Source: Gammaproteobacteria bacterium UBA7449 (GTDB taxonomy: Bacteria > Pseudomonadota > Gammaproteobacteria > Pseudomonadales > Pseudohongiellaceae). Taken from it: a stretch of DNA of 64,000 nt. Below, piece by piece: positions 1 to 9,470 of this stretch. Location of the stretch: assembly GCA_002477465.1 (NCBI GenBank), contig DLPV01000005.1, positions 1 through 64,000 of the forward strand. Direction: 5' to 3'. The notes below the pieces were generated by a model. It was not told the origin of the DNA. It searched no databases and was given only the letters and a program-made list of their open reading frames with translations. A program made the position numbers and the translations under genes. Each line of letters starts with the position of its first letter. Within the stretch, counting starts at the first letter, position 1.

Positions 1-473
1 AACACGTAACCCATGAATCCCTCTGCCATCAGCACAAGATAGATCGCCATGCCAAGGACCCATATCAGCTCCCTTGGCTTCTTGTAAGAACCATAAAGTA
101 GGCCACGGAACATGTGTAAGTAGACTACAAAGAAAAATGCCGATGCCCCGGTGGAATGCAGATAACGCAGCAGCCAGCCGAAGTCCACATCACGCATGAT
201 GTATTCAACTGATGCAAATGCTTCTTCAGCCGAAGGGGTATAGTTCATGGTCAACCAGATACCGGTGAGCAATTGCAACACCAGCACTACCATGGAGAGT
301 ACGCCGAAGAAGTACCAGAAATTAAAGTTCTTTGGGGCGTAATATTCGGAGAGATGCTTCTTCCATGCATCCATGATTGGGAGACGCGCGTCTACCCAAT
401 CTCTAAGTCCGATTAACCAGCCAGGACGCTGACCGGTATCGTTTTGGTTATCGGCTCCAGTAATATCGCTCAT
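1..473 (-). CDS. petB: Cytochrome b subunit of the bc1 complex (partial, N-terminal part)
   Basis: This is the N-terminal ~157 residues of the membrane cytochrome b of ubiquinol:cytochrome c reductase; the rest lies beyond the left edge. It starts at ATG 473-471, which overlaps the petA stop codon (ATGA, 4 bases), so the two are translationally coupled. An N-terminal amphipathic region is followed by a hydrophobic helix at about residues 53-77. A second helix carries two histidines 14 residues apart (H106 in RYLHST and H120 in VYLHMF), the spacing of the b-heme ligands. The order petA-petB after rpsI matches Pseudomonas. It is a partial gene only because of the window edge. Confidence 0.93.
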   Translation of the reverse strand, partial: MSDITGADNQNDTGQRPGWLIGLRDWVDARLPIMDAWKKHLSEYYAPKNFNFWYFFGVLSMVVLVLQLLTGIWLTMNYTPSAEEAFASVEYIMRDVDFGWLLRYLHSTGASAFFFVVYLHMFRGLLYGSYKKPRELIWVLGMAIYLVLMAEGFMGYV

Positions 474-1072
474 GCTGCTGTCTCCTCATCGATACCGATT
501 ACGAGTACATTGTCGCCCTCGAAGGAATAAGGTGGAACCTGCATATTTCGAGACGCAGGGGATCCGCTGTAAACACGTCCGGCAAGATCAAAGCGAGACC
601 CATGACAGGGACAGAAAAAGCCGCCACGCCAGTCCGAATCAAATGGCTGAGGGCGCAACTCTACATGGGGAGTTGGCGAGCAAAACAGATGCGGGCAGAG
701 TCCAACCAAAACCAGCACCTCTGGTGTGCGGGACCGATATTCGTTCTGCGCATAATTCGGTTGCTCGGGGTCCTGTGATTCTGGGTCAGTGAGCCGGTCC
801 GGATCTTCATTCAATGCTGCGAGAGCACCCTCACTGCGCTTGACGATGAAAATGGGGCGGCCGCGCCAGGCTGGAATTGGTCCCAGCATCTCACCATCAG
901 CAAGGCGGCTGATATCAATACGAACAGGAGCACCAGCGGCGCGAGCCTTGGCACTTGGATTCCAGGATCCGAGGAATGGGACGGCAGCTCCAACTATTCC
1001 AGCGGCACCTACCACCGAAGTTGAGCCCACCAAGAAACGTCTGCGGCCAGCTTTTGTACTGTCGTCAGTCAC
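470..1072 (-). CDS. petA: Rieske iron-sulfur subunit of the cytochrome bc1 complex
   Basis: The 200-residue Rieske protein carries electrons from ubiquinol to cytochrome c1 at the periplasmic face. A twin-arginine export signal (RRRFLVG, residues 10-16) precedes a hydrophobic anchor. The [2Fe-2S] site is visible as C126-P-H128-L-F-C131 and C154-P-C156-H157-G-S: C126, H128, C154 and H157 are the expected ligands and C131/C156 the expected disulfide. The first box reads CPHLFC, not the usual CTHLGC. The start is GTG at 1072-1070, supported by AAGGAG nine bases upstream. It is first in the pet operon, with 271 bases of non-coding DNA separating it from rpsI. Confidence 0.95.
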   Translation of the reverse strand: MTDDSTKAGRRRFLVGSTSVVGAAGIVGAAVPFLGSWNPSAKARAAGAPVRIDISRLADGEMLGPIPAWRGRPIFIVKRSEGALAALNEDPDRLTDPESQDPEQPNYAQNEYRSRTPEVLVLVGLCPHLFCSPTPHVELRPQPFDSDWRGGFFCPCHGSRFDLAGRVYSGSPASRNMQVPPYSFEGDNVLVIGIDEETAA

Positions 1073-1288
1073 CGTAAAAATCTCCTTGAGAGCATGCTAA
1101 TTTCAATTGATCCGATAATATGGCAAGGGAATTTGGCGCGCTCAGACGCCGAGGAGGAAAGTATTCCCTTTGCAGATCTTAAACCGCGTGAATAGTAGTC
1201 AATATTGGCTTTTTTTTCAAGTGGCGGGAAAGGCTTAAACGCAGTTTAACGCTATGTTTTTATTATAGTTTTTAGCTTTTCGGCCGTC

Positions 1289-1327
1289 AAAAAAAACGCC
1301 AAATTCCTGCAAGAATTCGGCGTTTTT
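1289..1327 (-). terminator. Rho-independent terminator after rpsI
   Basis: Reading the minus strand, a long hairpin (CAAAAACGCC-GAATTC / GAATTTGGCGTTTTT, one mismatch, about six-base loop) is followed by eight T residues. It sits 17 bases past the rpsI stop and separates the ribosomal operon from petAB. Confidence 0.85.
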
Positions 1328-1343
1328 GACAATATGTTTCCGC

Positions 1344-1736
1344 TTAACGCTTGGAGAATTGAGGTTTCTTGCGAGATTTACGCAATCCTACCTTCTTACG
1401 CTCCACCTCACGGGCATCACGGGTGACAAATCCAGCTTTACGCAAAGTTGGACGCAATTCGTTATCGTACTCCATCAGGGCTCGGGTGATCCCGTGCCGA
1501 ATGGCGCCGGCCTGGCCAAAACTGCCTCCACCACGCACAGTCACGTTGATATCGAAGCGATCGACCATCTCCAATAACTCCAGCGGCTGACGGACGATCA
1601 TGCGCGCTACCTCGCGACCGAAATAACCGTCCAGGGGGCGTCGATTGATAGTAATGTTGCCACTACCGCTAGTCAGGAATACGCGGGCTGTAGAGGTCTT
1701 GCGACGTCCGGTCCCGTAATATTGAGTTCTTGCCAT
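1344..1736 (-). CDS. rpsI: 30S ribosomal protein S9
   Basis: The protein is 130 residues, the usual length, starting YYGTGRRKTSTARVF and ending in the conserved basic tail (GLRKSRKKPQFSKR) that reaches the tRNA in the P site. The S9 signature GGGSFGQAGAIRHGI is present around residue 70. It follows rplM by 18 bases in the universal rplM-rpsI operon. Confidence 0.98.
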   Translation of the reverse strand: MARTQYYGTGRRKTSTARVFLTSGSGNITINRRPLDGYFGREVARMIVRQPLELLEMVDRFDINVTVRGGGSFGQAGAIRHGITRALMEYDNELRPTLRKAGFVTRDAREVERKKVGLRKSRKKPQFSKR

Positions 1737-1754
1737 GGGTGCTTGATTAACCTG

Positions 1755-2183
1755 TTAGAGTTGCAGGGTTTGCGGCTGTTGAGCGCCATGCGGATGCTCA
1801 GATCCCGCATAAACCTTGAGTTTTTTGAACATTGTCCGGCCCAGCGGAGTCCGTGGCAACATGCCTTTGACGGCCAGCTTGATCACACGTTCGGGCGCTT
1901 TATCGCGCAGTTTATCGAAGGAGATCGACTTGAGTCCGCCTGGGAATCCAGAGTGGGCGTGGTATATTTTATCGGTGGTTTTATTGCCCGTGACCTGAAC
2001 CTTATCAGCATTAATCACGACCACGTAGTCACCAGTATCTACGTGAGGAGTATATTCGGCCTTGTGTTTGCCGCGCAAACGCGTCGCGATGGCAGTTGCC
2101 ATGCGGCCCAGAGTTTGGCCTTCCGCATCTATCAGCAGCCAGTTCTTTGGCACTTCGTTTGGTTTCGCACTATAAGTCTTCAT
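1755..2183 (-). CDS. rplM: 50S ribosomal protein L13
   Basis: The protein is 142 residues, exactly the family length, with the L13 features WLLIDAEGQTLGRMAT near the N-terminus and VKGMLPRTPLGR around residue 108. It is an early-assembling large-subunit protein and the first gene of the rplM-rpsI operon. A plausible sigma-70 promoter lies 36-64 bases upstream. Confidence 0.98.
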   Translation of the reverse strand: MKTYSAKPNEVPKNWLLIDAEGQTLGRMATAIATRLRGKHKAEYTPHVDTGDYVVVINADKVQVTGNKTTDKIYHAHSGFPGGLKSISFDKLRDKAPERVIKLAVKGMLPRTPLGRTMFKKLKVYAGSEHPHGAQQPQTLQL

Positions 2184-2218
2184 GATACGACTCAGGGGCT
2201 TTGGTTTAAGGAGCGCGA

Positions 2219-2247
2219 ATACTACCGGAGGGGTGCATAATATTCAA
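2219..2247 (-). promoter_or_regulatory. Putative sigma-70 promoter of rplM-rpsI
   Basis: On the minus strand TTGAAT (2247-2242) and TAGTAT (2224-2219) are separated by exactly 17 bases. A GC-rich discriminator (TCGCGC) follows, of the kind found at stringently controlled ribosomal promoters. Each hexamer matches consensus at 4 of 6 positions. Confidence 0.5.
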
Positions 2248-2373
2248 GGAATTTTACCCTCAAAATACTCGTCCAGAATAAGCGCCGTGATATAGGCCAG
2301 AGAGCGCGAAAAATAACGCCTGCAGCCAATTTGGGAATCTGCCCCAAGCGAGCAGATTTATCGGTACGGCCGA

Positions 2374-3489
2374 TTAGGCCAGATGCTCGCGACAGAGGTA
2401 ATTGTGGGACTGCATTTCGATGAGCCTGGACTGGGTCCGTTCAAATTCAAAGGCCAGCTGCTGACCTGCGTATATGGCAGACACTTCCACCGCAGCCGCC
2501 ACAATCAATTTGACGCGGCGATCATAGAATTCATCGATCAGGCTGATAAATCGGCGCGCCTGGTCATTATGCAAGTCATCCATGGCCGGCACGTCGCTGA
2601 GTATAATCGCGTGGAAGAGCTTGGCGATCTCCACATAGTCAAAGGCACTTCGAGGTCCACCGCACAGCTCTTTAAACTCAAACCAAACAACATCTTCGGC
2701 CATGCGCTTGACCCTTAGCTCACGGTCGAGAATCGTCAGCACTGCATCCGTTTCCATGACTCGTTGATCTGGCGCGAGGTCCGCGAAATTCTGTTTTAAC
2801 TTTTGGTCTGTGGTTGAGTCAATGGGGTGAAGATACAATTCTGTGTTACTAAGGCGCTCCAGGCGGTAGTCCTGACCAGCCGAAATCTCGTGAACCCGGG
2901 CATGGCTTTGGATCGCGACGATTGCCGGCAGGAATTTCTCTCGCTGGAGACCGTTTTCATAGAGTTTCTCTGGCGGGACATTGGAGGTGGCAACAAGGAC
3001 AACGCCGCGCTCGAACAAGGCGGTCAGCAGGCCACCAAGCAACATGGCATCAGCAATGTCCGATACAAAAAACTCGTCAAAACACAGTAAGCGCGCTTGC
3101 CGCGAAAGATCATCAGCAATAGTCTCCAGCGGGTTGGCCTCTCCCTGTAATGCTGCAAGCTGGGAATGAATGCTCTGCATGAAGCGATGGAAGTGAGTTC
3201 TTATTTTGCGGTCATCGGCTACGCAGGAATAGAACAGGTCCATGAGGTAGGTTTTCCCGCGCCCCACGCCTCCCCATAAATACAGACCCTTAATTGCGTG
3301 CCCGCGCGGGTCGCGCGCTGATAGCGAATTTAGCGTGCGCTGCCACCATGCAGGGCTACTCGCGGGTAAACCGTTGATCTCTTCCTGCAGCTCGTTGAGC
3401 TTCTCCAGCACCTGCAGCTGCGCTAAATCTCGCGAAGTCTTGCCGCTGGCGATATCGGACTGGTAGCGATCAATCGGGTTCATAGACAA
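2374..3489 (-). CDS. zapE: Cell division ATPase ZapE (AFG1-like)
   Basis: This is a 371-residue P-loop ATPase of the AFG1/ZapE family, which acts at the division septum to modulate the FtsZ ring. The Walker A motif is GGVGRGKT (residues 73-80), Walker B is LLCFDEF (134-140), and a sensor-like VATSNVPP follows. Length and gene position next to rplM-rpsI match Pseudomonas and Escherichia zapE. It is divergent from the YhcB/ZapG-like gene, another division-associated factor, with 167 bases between them. Confidence 0.93.
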   Translation of the reverse strand: MSMNPIDRYQSDIASGKTSRDLAQLQVLEKLNELQEEINGLPASSPAWWQRTLNSLSARDPRGHAIKGLYLWGGVGRGKTYLMDLFYSCVADDRKIRTHFHRFMQSIHSQLAALQGEANPLETIADDLSRQARLLCFDEFFVSDIADAMLLGGLLTALFERGVVLVATSNVPPEKLYENGLQREKFLPAIVAIQSHARVHEISAGQDYRLERLSNTELYLHPIDSTTDQKLKQNFADLAPDQRVMETDAVLTILDRELRVKRMAEDVVWFEFKELCGGPRSAFDYVEIAKLFHAIILSDVPAMDDLHNDQARRFISLIDEFYDRRVKLIVAAAVEVSAIYAGQQLAFEFERTQSRLIEMQSHNYLCREHLA

Positions 3490-3656
3490 GCAAAAAAACA
3501 GGTGTTGGATCAGGGCTAAAACGTCAACTGCATTCTAGGCGCGTTTAGCGCGAGAAACTAGCAGACACAGACCATTACAGCGCAACAAGTTCAATTCAGT
3601 TATACTGAGACCACTTCGAAATTAGAGCTGCAGACAGATTTGCGGGGAAGAAATAA

Positions 3657-4124
3657 GTGATTTGGTTAACGGCATTCGGCGCATTGGCGGTGGGCATAAT
3701 ACTGGGTCTGGTCATAGCCACCCGACTAAATGTGAGCCCTTCCAAGATCAAGGATCTGGAAAGCCAGATCCGTCAACTTAAAGACAGTCATTCAGAGTAT
3801 CGGGACAGCGTAAGCAACCATTTTGGCATGACCGCGGAATTGGTTCAGCACATGACAGAAAGCTATCGCGATGTTTATCAGCATCTAGCCAGCGGCGCAC
3901 AAGATTTATGCTCAGGTGAAGTTGCCAGCAAATTGTTACCGGCCGATTCAGATGCCGTCTTCGACACCGCCAATTCTTCTGAAGAACCGAACCCGATTGC
4001 ACCCCCGAGAGACTATGCCGCCAAGCAGAGCCCCGATCAAAAAGGAGCGTTATCCGAGGATTTTGGCATAGACAAGAGCGCGCCGGTCAACGTTGAAGAA
4101 ATCGCGCTTCCCCAGACCAAGTAA
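3657..4124 (+). CDS. YhcB/ZapG-like inner-membrane protein (DUF1043)
   Basis: The protein has 155 residues. One N-terminal transmembrane helix (residues 2-22) is followed by a coiled coil (about 28-50), the conserved DUF1043 stretch HFGMTAELVQHMTESYRDVY (about 59-78), and a low-complexity acidic tail. YhcB proteins link envelope growth and division. The GTG start at 3657 is chosen because GGGGAAG lies about seven bases upstream and the membrane helix begins immediately after it. It is divergent from zapE. Confidence 0.85.
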   Translation: MIWLTAFGALAVGIILGLVIATRLNVSPSKIKDLESQIRQLKDSHSEYRDSVSNHFGMTAELVQHMTESYRDVYQHLASGAQDLCSGEVASKLLPADSDAVFDTANSSEEPNPIAPPRDYAAKQSPDQKGALSEDFGIDKSAPVNVEEIALPQTK

Positions 4125-4198
4125 TCTCCGCCGCTTAAGATAAGCGATACAAGCCGAGTGGATCATCAAACTTTTCAGGCGTAGCCAGAACATTATGT

Positions 4199-4960
4199 TC
4201 AGGCAGGATTATCAATATCGATAAACTGATGCTCCAGACCAAACTGCTCCGCAAGGTAGTTGCCGACCGCCTGAACGCCATAACGCTCGGTTGCATGATG
4301 CCCGGCCGAAATGAAAGCTACACCTGACTCCCTTGCCAGATGCGCAGAGGGCTCTGATATTTCGCCAGTGATAAAAGCGTCCACGCCCGCCGCTATTGCC
4401 ACGTCAAAATAGGATTGCGCGGCCCCCGTACACCAGGCCACACGACGCAGCTCTTGTCCTGGGTCGCCTATACATAGAGGCGCACGCTGCAGGCTTGAAT
4501 CGATCTGTGCGCTCAGCGCTTCAAGCGTAGTGGGTTGCGCCAGCTTACCAATAAACACAATCTCGGGATCGCCAGGCCTTCCTGTAGCCGCTTCGAATTG
4601 AAAACCAAGCAATCTACCTAGCTCAACATTGTTGCCAAACTCTTTATGCATATCGAGAGGCAAATGATAAGCGAATAAATTCAGCTGGCTCGCTAACAGT
4701 TTCTCTACACGCGTTTTTTTCAAGCCAGTTATGGTTTGATCTTCGCCTTTCCAAAAATAACCATGATGGACCAGCAAACAGTCAGCTCCCGCGTCGAGCG
4801 CACTTTCAATCAGGGCTGCGCTCGCGGTCACGCCCGTAACGAGTTTGTTGATCTCGTTTTTACCCTGGACCTGCAAGCCATTTGGGCAATAGTCGCGAAA
4901 TAGCTGCGGCTGCAGAAGCCTTGTGAGCTCAGCCTCAAGCTGCACTCGCTGAATCGTCAT
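4199..4960 (-). CDS. Nif3-like dinuclear metal-centre protein (YbgI/DUF34)
   Basis: The 253-residue protein belongs to the Nif3/YbgI family of toroidal hexamers with a two-metal site; its reaction is not settled in the family. Likely ligands are seen: H65-H66 (LLVHHGYFW), D103 (HLPLDMH) and H221/E225 (SAGHHATERYG). Length matches the bacterial short form without the CutA-like insertion. It is divergent from the DegS/AlgW-type protease gene, as in Pseudomonas where a Nif3 gene sits beside algW. Confidence 0.9.
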   Translation of the reverse strand: MTIQRVQLEAELTRLLQPQLFRDYCPNGLQVQGKNEINKLVTGVTASAALIESALDAGADCLLVHHGYFWKGEDQTITGLKKTRVEKLLASQLNLFAYHLPLDMHKEFGNNVELGRLLGFQFEAATGRPGDPEIVFIGKLAQPTTLEALSAQIDSSLQRAPLCIGDPGQELRRVAWCTGAAQSYFDVAIAAGVDAFITGEISEPSAHLARESGVAFISAGHHATERYGVQAVGNYLAEQFGLEHQFIDIDNPA

Positions 4961-5040
4961 TGGAAACCGCCTTTACAACGCTGTATATTGATTGCTTGAC
5001 ATCATAGCATAGTCACGACCGCGCTCTGCGCCAAGAGCCC

Positions 5041-6174
5041 ATGAATCGCCTTCTCAAATCAATTCAATTTCTTGGCTGGCCTGTCATCTGCGGCCTGTTG
5101 GTGGCGCTGGTCTTTATGCAAAATCAGCAGCTACAGCAACTCGCCCGCCAAAGCACTGAAACTAGCTCGGTCACACCCATTCAATCCCCACCAAGTTTCG
5201 CCGATGTTATCGCTCGTGCAGCACCATCTGTGGTGAGTATCAATGCCACCAGCGTCAACGTTGAATCTGTCGAACGTGCGTCTGAAGACAGTTTAAATCT
5301 ATACCTTGGTGAGCGAGATAGTCTTGGTTCCGGAATCATAATAAGCGACAGAGGGTTTATCCTGACGAATCTGCATGTTGTGGATACGCTATTTGACGCG
5401 TTCGATACTGAAGTCACCTTAAGCGATGGACGCAGGACACCAGCCACCGTTATTGCCTATGACAGCAGCAATGATCTCGCGATTCTACATATAAACATGG
5501 ACGATCTGACGCCAATTAAAGTGGGAAAAGATGAAGAATTAGAAGTCGGTAATATCGTCTTCGCCATCGGATATCCGCGGCGCAATGTAGGCCAATCAGT
5601 TTCACAGGGAATCGTCAGCGCTCTGGGAAATAGGCCCAATAGCAATGCAAACTATATCCAGACCGATGCTGCAATTAATCCTGGAAATTCAGGCGGCGCC
5701 CTCATTGACCGAGAAGGCCGACTTGTCGGCATTAACACTTCGATTATTTCTGAATCTGGGAACTTCGAGGGGATTGGTTTTGCCACGCCGGTCAGCACCG
5801 CGATTCCAGCGATGGAAGAAATGGTGGCTGAGGCAATCGAAAAGAATTCAGGCTATCTAGGTGTTATCACGGGGGAAGCGCTTAACGGGCAATCCAGTCG
5901 TCTTTTCTTTGGCGTCGATCATATTCGCGGCATGCTGGTAGAAAGCGTAGACCCTGGTGGAGCGGCGGAACGGGCTGGTATTGCGCCGGGAGACGTCATC
6001 ACTCAAGTTGGCGCGACCTCTGTGACCAGTGGCCAGAACATCATGATGGAGATACGTAATGCCAAACCCGGGGATACAATTTCTATCCAGGTATATCGCA
6101 ATGGACAGCACTTCAATTTGCCCACTACATTGGGTTTCGGTCAGGCTGTAGTCATCGAACCTCGGGACATCTGA
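5041..6174 (+). CDS. Membrane-anchored periplasmic serine protease, DegS/AlgW type
   Basis: The 377-residue HtrA-family protease has an N-terminal membrane anchor (about residues 10-27), a trypsin-like domain with H112 (TNLHVVD), D145 (SNDLAI) and S217 (NPGNSGGA), and a single PDZ domain (about 270-365). One PDZ and a membrane anchor fit DegS/AlgW, which cleaves the anti-sigma factor RseA/MucA during envelope stress, better than the soluble two-PDZ DegP/DegQ. Position between nif3 and the his genes matches algW of Pseudomonas. It converges on hisD with 18 bases between stops. Confidence 0.9.
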   Translation: MNRLLKSIQFLGWPVICGLLVALVFMQNQQLQQLARQSTETSSVTPIQSPPSFADVIARAAPSVVSINATSVNVESVERASEDSLNLYLGERDSLGSGIIISDRGFILTNLHVVDTLFDAFDTEVTLSDGRRTPATVIAYDSSNDLAILHINMDDLTPIKVGKDEELEVGNIVFAIGYPRRNVGQSVSQGIVSALGNRPNSNANYIQTDAAINPGNSGGALIDREGRLVGINTSIISESGNFEGIGFATPVSTAIPAMEEMVAEAIEKNSGYLGVITGEALNGQSSRLFFGVDHIRGMLVESVDPGGAAERAGIAPGDVITQVGATSVTSGQNIMMEIRNAKPGDTISIQVYRNGQHFNLPTTLGFGQAVVIEPRDI

Positions 6175-6192
6175 AATTTCCCGGAAAATCAA

Positions 6193-7515
6193 TTAGTCAA
6201 GATCAGGATTCAAGCGATATTCGGCGGATAGTGCGTGGGCCTGTAGGTGTTCGCTTCGAGCCAGTTCACCTGCTGTGCGTGCCAGCACATGTGCACCCTG
6301 CGCCGAGCAATTCAGGATAGAAGACCGTTTTTGAAAATCATAGACACCTAATGCAGAGAAAAAGCGGGCTGTACCAGACGTCGGCAATACATGGCTGGGA
6401 CCTGCGCAATAATCCCCGAGGGCTTCCGCCGCATAGCGGCCGAGAAATATCGCGCCGGCATTGTCGATAAAATCCAGCATACTTTCTGGATCTTCGACTG
6501 AAATCTCCAAATGCTCAGGCGCAATGAGATTACTCACGGCCGCCGCTTTTTCCATGTCCTCCGCAAGAATGAAGATACCTCGATTGAGTAAAGAGGTCTC
6601 GATAATGTCGCGCCTCTCCATATCCGGCAGCAAGCTATCGATACTGGCTTTTACTGCTTCCAAAAATTCCGAACTGGTGGTTATCAAGATCGACTGGGCT
6701 TGTTCATCATGTTCAGCCTGAGAGAATAGATCCATGGCTATCCAGTCCGGGTTGGTTTGACCATCACAGATGATGGTGAGCTCTGACGGCCCAGCAATCA
6801 TGTCGATGCCGACTTCACCAAATACCTGTTTCTTTGCAACCGTGACATAGATGTTACCCGGCCCAGTAATTTTATCGACTCGCGGTATTGTTTCCGTGCC
6901 ATAGGCCAGGGCCGCAACTGCCTGGGCGCCTCCCACCGTAAATACTTTACTCACCCCAGCCAGCGCCGCTGCTGCAAATACCAGCTTGCCATCATCACCA
7001 TAAGGCGTCGGAACAGTCGCAACTATCTCCTTCACACCCGCAACCTGCGCCGGAATGGCAAGCATCAATACTGAAGAAGGGTAGTTGGCCTTGCCTCCGG
7101 GCACATAGACGCCCACTCGCTCCAGGGGACTGACCTTCTGTCCATAGACAGACCCATCTGCTTCTTGATATTGCCAGGAAGTCTGTTTCTGCTTTTCGTG
7201 GTAATTGCGAACACGCTCGGCCGCATGGGTAAGAGCCTGTCGCTGCTCGTCGCTGATACTATCCAGTGCGGTCTGCAGCTGATCCACGTCAATTACCAGA
7301 TCTGATATCGCTTCAGCACCGAAACCATCGAACAGATTAGTGAGTGACAAAACCGCCTGATCTCCGTCTTTGCGGACGCGCGCGATGATGTCGGAAACTG
7401 TCCTGGTAACGTCATCCGCAATCAGCATATCACGCTCGAGCAACCCCATCAGCTCGCTTTCAAAATCCGCACTGGCAGTGGATAACTGATTAATCTTGTT
7501 TGCGATTGAGCTCAT
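6193..7515 (-). CDS. hisD: Histidinol dehydrogenase
   Basis: The 440-residue enzyme does the last two oxidations of histidine synthesis, L-histidinol to histidine, with NAD and zinc. It shows the nucleotide/substrate segment GPGNIYV, the zinc ligand region FSQAEHDEQ, the catalytic pair in APEHLEI, the GDYCAGPSHVLPT box and a C-terminal histidine (SEHLQAH). It is last in the minus-strand run mlaC-ibaG-murA-hisG-hisD, nine bases after hisG. hisC, which follows hisD in Pseudomonas, is absent here. Confidence 0.97.
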   Translation of the reverse strand: MSSIANKINQLSTASADFESELMGLLERDMLIADDVTRTVSDIIARVRKDGDQAVLSLTNLFDGFGAEAISDLVIDVDQLQTALDSISDEQRQALTHAAERVRNYHEKQKQTSWQYQEADGSVYGQKVSPLERVGVYVPGGKANYPSSVLMLAIPAQVAGVKEIVATVPTPYGDDGKLVFAAAALAGVSKVFTVGGAQAVAALAYGTETIPRVDKITGPGNIYVTVAKKQVFGEVGIDMIAGPSELTIICDGQTNPDWIAMDLFSQAEHDEQAQSILITTSSEFLEAVKASIDSLLPDMERRDIIETSLLNRGIFILAEDMEKAAAVSNLIAPEHLEISVEDPESMLDFIDNAGAIFLGRYAAEALGDYCAGPSHVLPTSGTARFFSALGVYDFQKRSSILNCSAQGAHVLARTAGELARSEHLQAHALSAEYRLNPDLD

Positions 7516-7524
7516 GATTTCGAT

Positions 7525-8169
7525 TCACGCCTCTACAGAAGTGACTGCGTCACGCAATTTAGCCAGCACATCCAGGATCATGGCGTTTTTTATTTTCATT
7601 GAAGCTTTGTTCACAATGACACGTGAGGAAATGTCGGCAATGGTGTCTTTAGCAACAAGGCCGTTCGCCTTGAGAGTCTTGCCAGTATCTACAATATCTA
7701 CAATCGCGTCAGCCAACCCCAGGGAGGGAGCCAACTCAAGAGCGCCATTTAACTTGATCAATTCAATTTGTTGACCACGCTCAGCATAGAAACGCTTGGC
7801 GATGTTTGTGAATTTGGTTGCCACACGCAGGCGGTCCACCGCCACAGGCGCGTCCACTGGTTCAGCAGTCATCATCTTGCAGGTGGCGATCTTAAGGTCC
7901 AGCGGCTCGTAGAAGCCGTCACTACCATTCTCGAGAATAAGATCCTTGCCAGCAACACCGATGTCTGCGCTTCCAAACCTGACATAGGTTGGCACGTCGG
8001 AACCGCGCATCAACAGCAGCTTCACTCCATCTACATTAGTATCAAACAAGAGCTTTCTACTTTTTTCTATATCTTCAAGTGGGCGAATGCCTGCCGACTC
8101 GAAAAGTGGCAGAGTCTCCCGCAGAATCCGACCCTTGGTCAGGGCGATAACAAGTTCAGTAGCAGTCAT
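7525..8169 (-). CDS. hisG: ATP phosphoribosyltransferase, short form
   Basis: At 214 residues this is the short HisG: the two periplasmic-binding-like catalytic lobes without the C-terminal ACT-like regulatory domain. It condenses ATP with PRPP, the first step of histidine synthesis. The PRPP loop appears as DIVDTGKTLKANGL (about residues 159-172). Short HisG enzymes work with the HisRS-like regulator HisZ, which is not in this window and should be encoded elsewhere. It lies eight bases after murA. Confidence 0.95.
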   Translation of the reverse strand: MTATELVIALTKGRILRETLPLFESAGIRPLEDIEKSRKLLFDTNVDGVKLLLMRGSDVPTYVRFGSADIGVAGKDLILENGSDGFYEPLDLKIATCKMMTAEPVDAPVAVDRLRVATKFTNIAKRFYAERGQQIELIKLNGALELAPSLGLADAIVDIVDTGKTLKANGLVAKDTIADISSRVIVNKASMKIKNAMILDVLAKLRDAVTSVEA

Positions 8170-8177
8170 GATGTCTA

Positions 8178-9440
8178 TCAGGCCGGCACGCGCCGAATGC
8201 GGGCGCCAAGAAGCTGCAGCTTCTCTTCAATACATTCGTAACCACGATCTATATGGTAGATGCGGTCCACACTGGTTTCATGATCCGATACCAGGCCAGC
8301 AATAATCAAGCTGGCAGAGGCTCTCAAATCAGTAGCCATCACCGGCGCCCCTTTAAGCGTCTGCACGCCTTCAACGATGACAGTATTGCCTTCGACCTGA
8401 ATCGATGCGCCCATGCGGTTCATTTCATGCACGTGCATGAATCGATTCTCGAATACTGTCTCGGTAATGGAACCCGTGCCGTCTGCGATCGAATTCAGCG
8501 CCGTGAACTGTGCCTGCATATCGGTAGGAAATGCTGGATACGGCGCAGTGCGTAACGAAACAGACTTCGGCCTCTGGCCATGCATGTCCAGTTCAATCCA
8601 GTCTTCACCTACTTTAATCTCAGCGCCGGCCTGCTCTAATTTGCTGAGCACCGAATCCAGGATATCTGGGCGTGTATCTTTAACTTTGATGTGGCCGCGG
8701 GTTGCGGCTGCCGCAATCAGGTAAGTGCCCGTCTCGATGCGGTCTGGCATGACCGAGTAGGTACAACCCTTCAGAGTTTTGACACCTTCAATTTCTATGG
8801 TGTCGGTGCCTTGACCGCTGATTTTGGCGCCCATTTCCACCAGACAGTTGGCCAAATCTACAACTTCAGGCTCTCGCGCTGCGTTTTCAATGACGGTTTT
8901 CCCATCAGCCAGGGTGGCGGCCATCATGACATTTTCGGTGCCAGTTACTGTTACCATATCCATGAAAATTTGGGCGCCTTTCAATCTCCCATCCACAGTT
9001 GCCTTGATATAACCGTCTTCAACAGTGATATCTGCGCCCATGGCTTGTAGGGCACTGATATGTAGATTCACCGGGCGGCTGCCAATAGCACAGCCACCGG
9101 GCAGCGCCACTTCCGCCCGCCCGTAATGCGCGAGCAACGGGCCCAGAACCAGAATCGAGGCGCGCATGGTTTTCACCAGCTCATAGGGCGCGTTGAAGTG
9201 CTCGATAGTGCTGCTATCAACTTCAACATTGAGCTTCTCATCAACCACAGGCTGCACGCCCATGCATCCAAGCAGCTCAAGCATCGTCGTGATATCGTAC
9301 AAATGGGGCAGATTGCAAACTTTGACAGTTTCCTGCGTCAATAGTGTCGCCGCGAGGATTGGCAGCGCAGAGTTTTTAGCGCCAGCGATGCGGATCTCGC
9401 CCTTAAGGCTCACACCGCCGTTAATAATCAACCTATCCAT
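8178..9440 (-). CDS. murA: UDP-N-acetylglucosamine 1-carboxyvinyltransferase
   Basis: The 420-residue enzyme transfers enolpyruvate from PEP to UDP-GlcNAc, the committed step of peptidoglycan synthesis. The N-terminal GAKNSALP and the loop LPGGCAIGSRP are present; C117 is the catalytic cysteine attacked by fosfomycin. Length is the family norm. It is in the conserved ibaG-murA pair. Confidence 0.98.
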   Translation of the reverse strand: MDRLIINGGVSLKGEIRIAGAKNSALPILAATLLTQETVKVCNLPHLYDITTMLELLGCMGVQPVVDEKLNVEVDSSTIEHFNAPYELVKTMRASILVLGPLLAHYGRAEVALPGGCAIGSRPVNLHISALQAMGADITVEDGYIKATVDGRLKGAQIFMDMVTVTGTENVMMAATLADGKTVIENAAREPEVVDLANCLVEMGAKISGQGTDTIEIEGVKTLKGCTYSVMPDRIETGTYLIAAAATRGHIKVKDTRPDILDSVLSKLEQAGAEIKVGEDWIELDMHGQRPKSVSLRTAPYPAFPTDMQAQFTALNSIADGTGSITETVFENRFMHVHEMNRMGASIQVEGNTVIVEGVQTLKGAPVMATDLRASASLIIAGLVSDHETSVDRIYHIDRGYECIEEKLQLLGARIRRVPA

Positions 9441-9470
9441 GCCAGTTCCTGTATTCGAACAATACGCAGA

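Noticed and set aside
472..1100. Plus-strand frames across petA
   Set aside because: They are antisense shadows of a gene with intact Rieske and TAT motifs.
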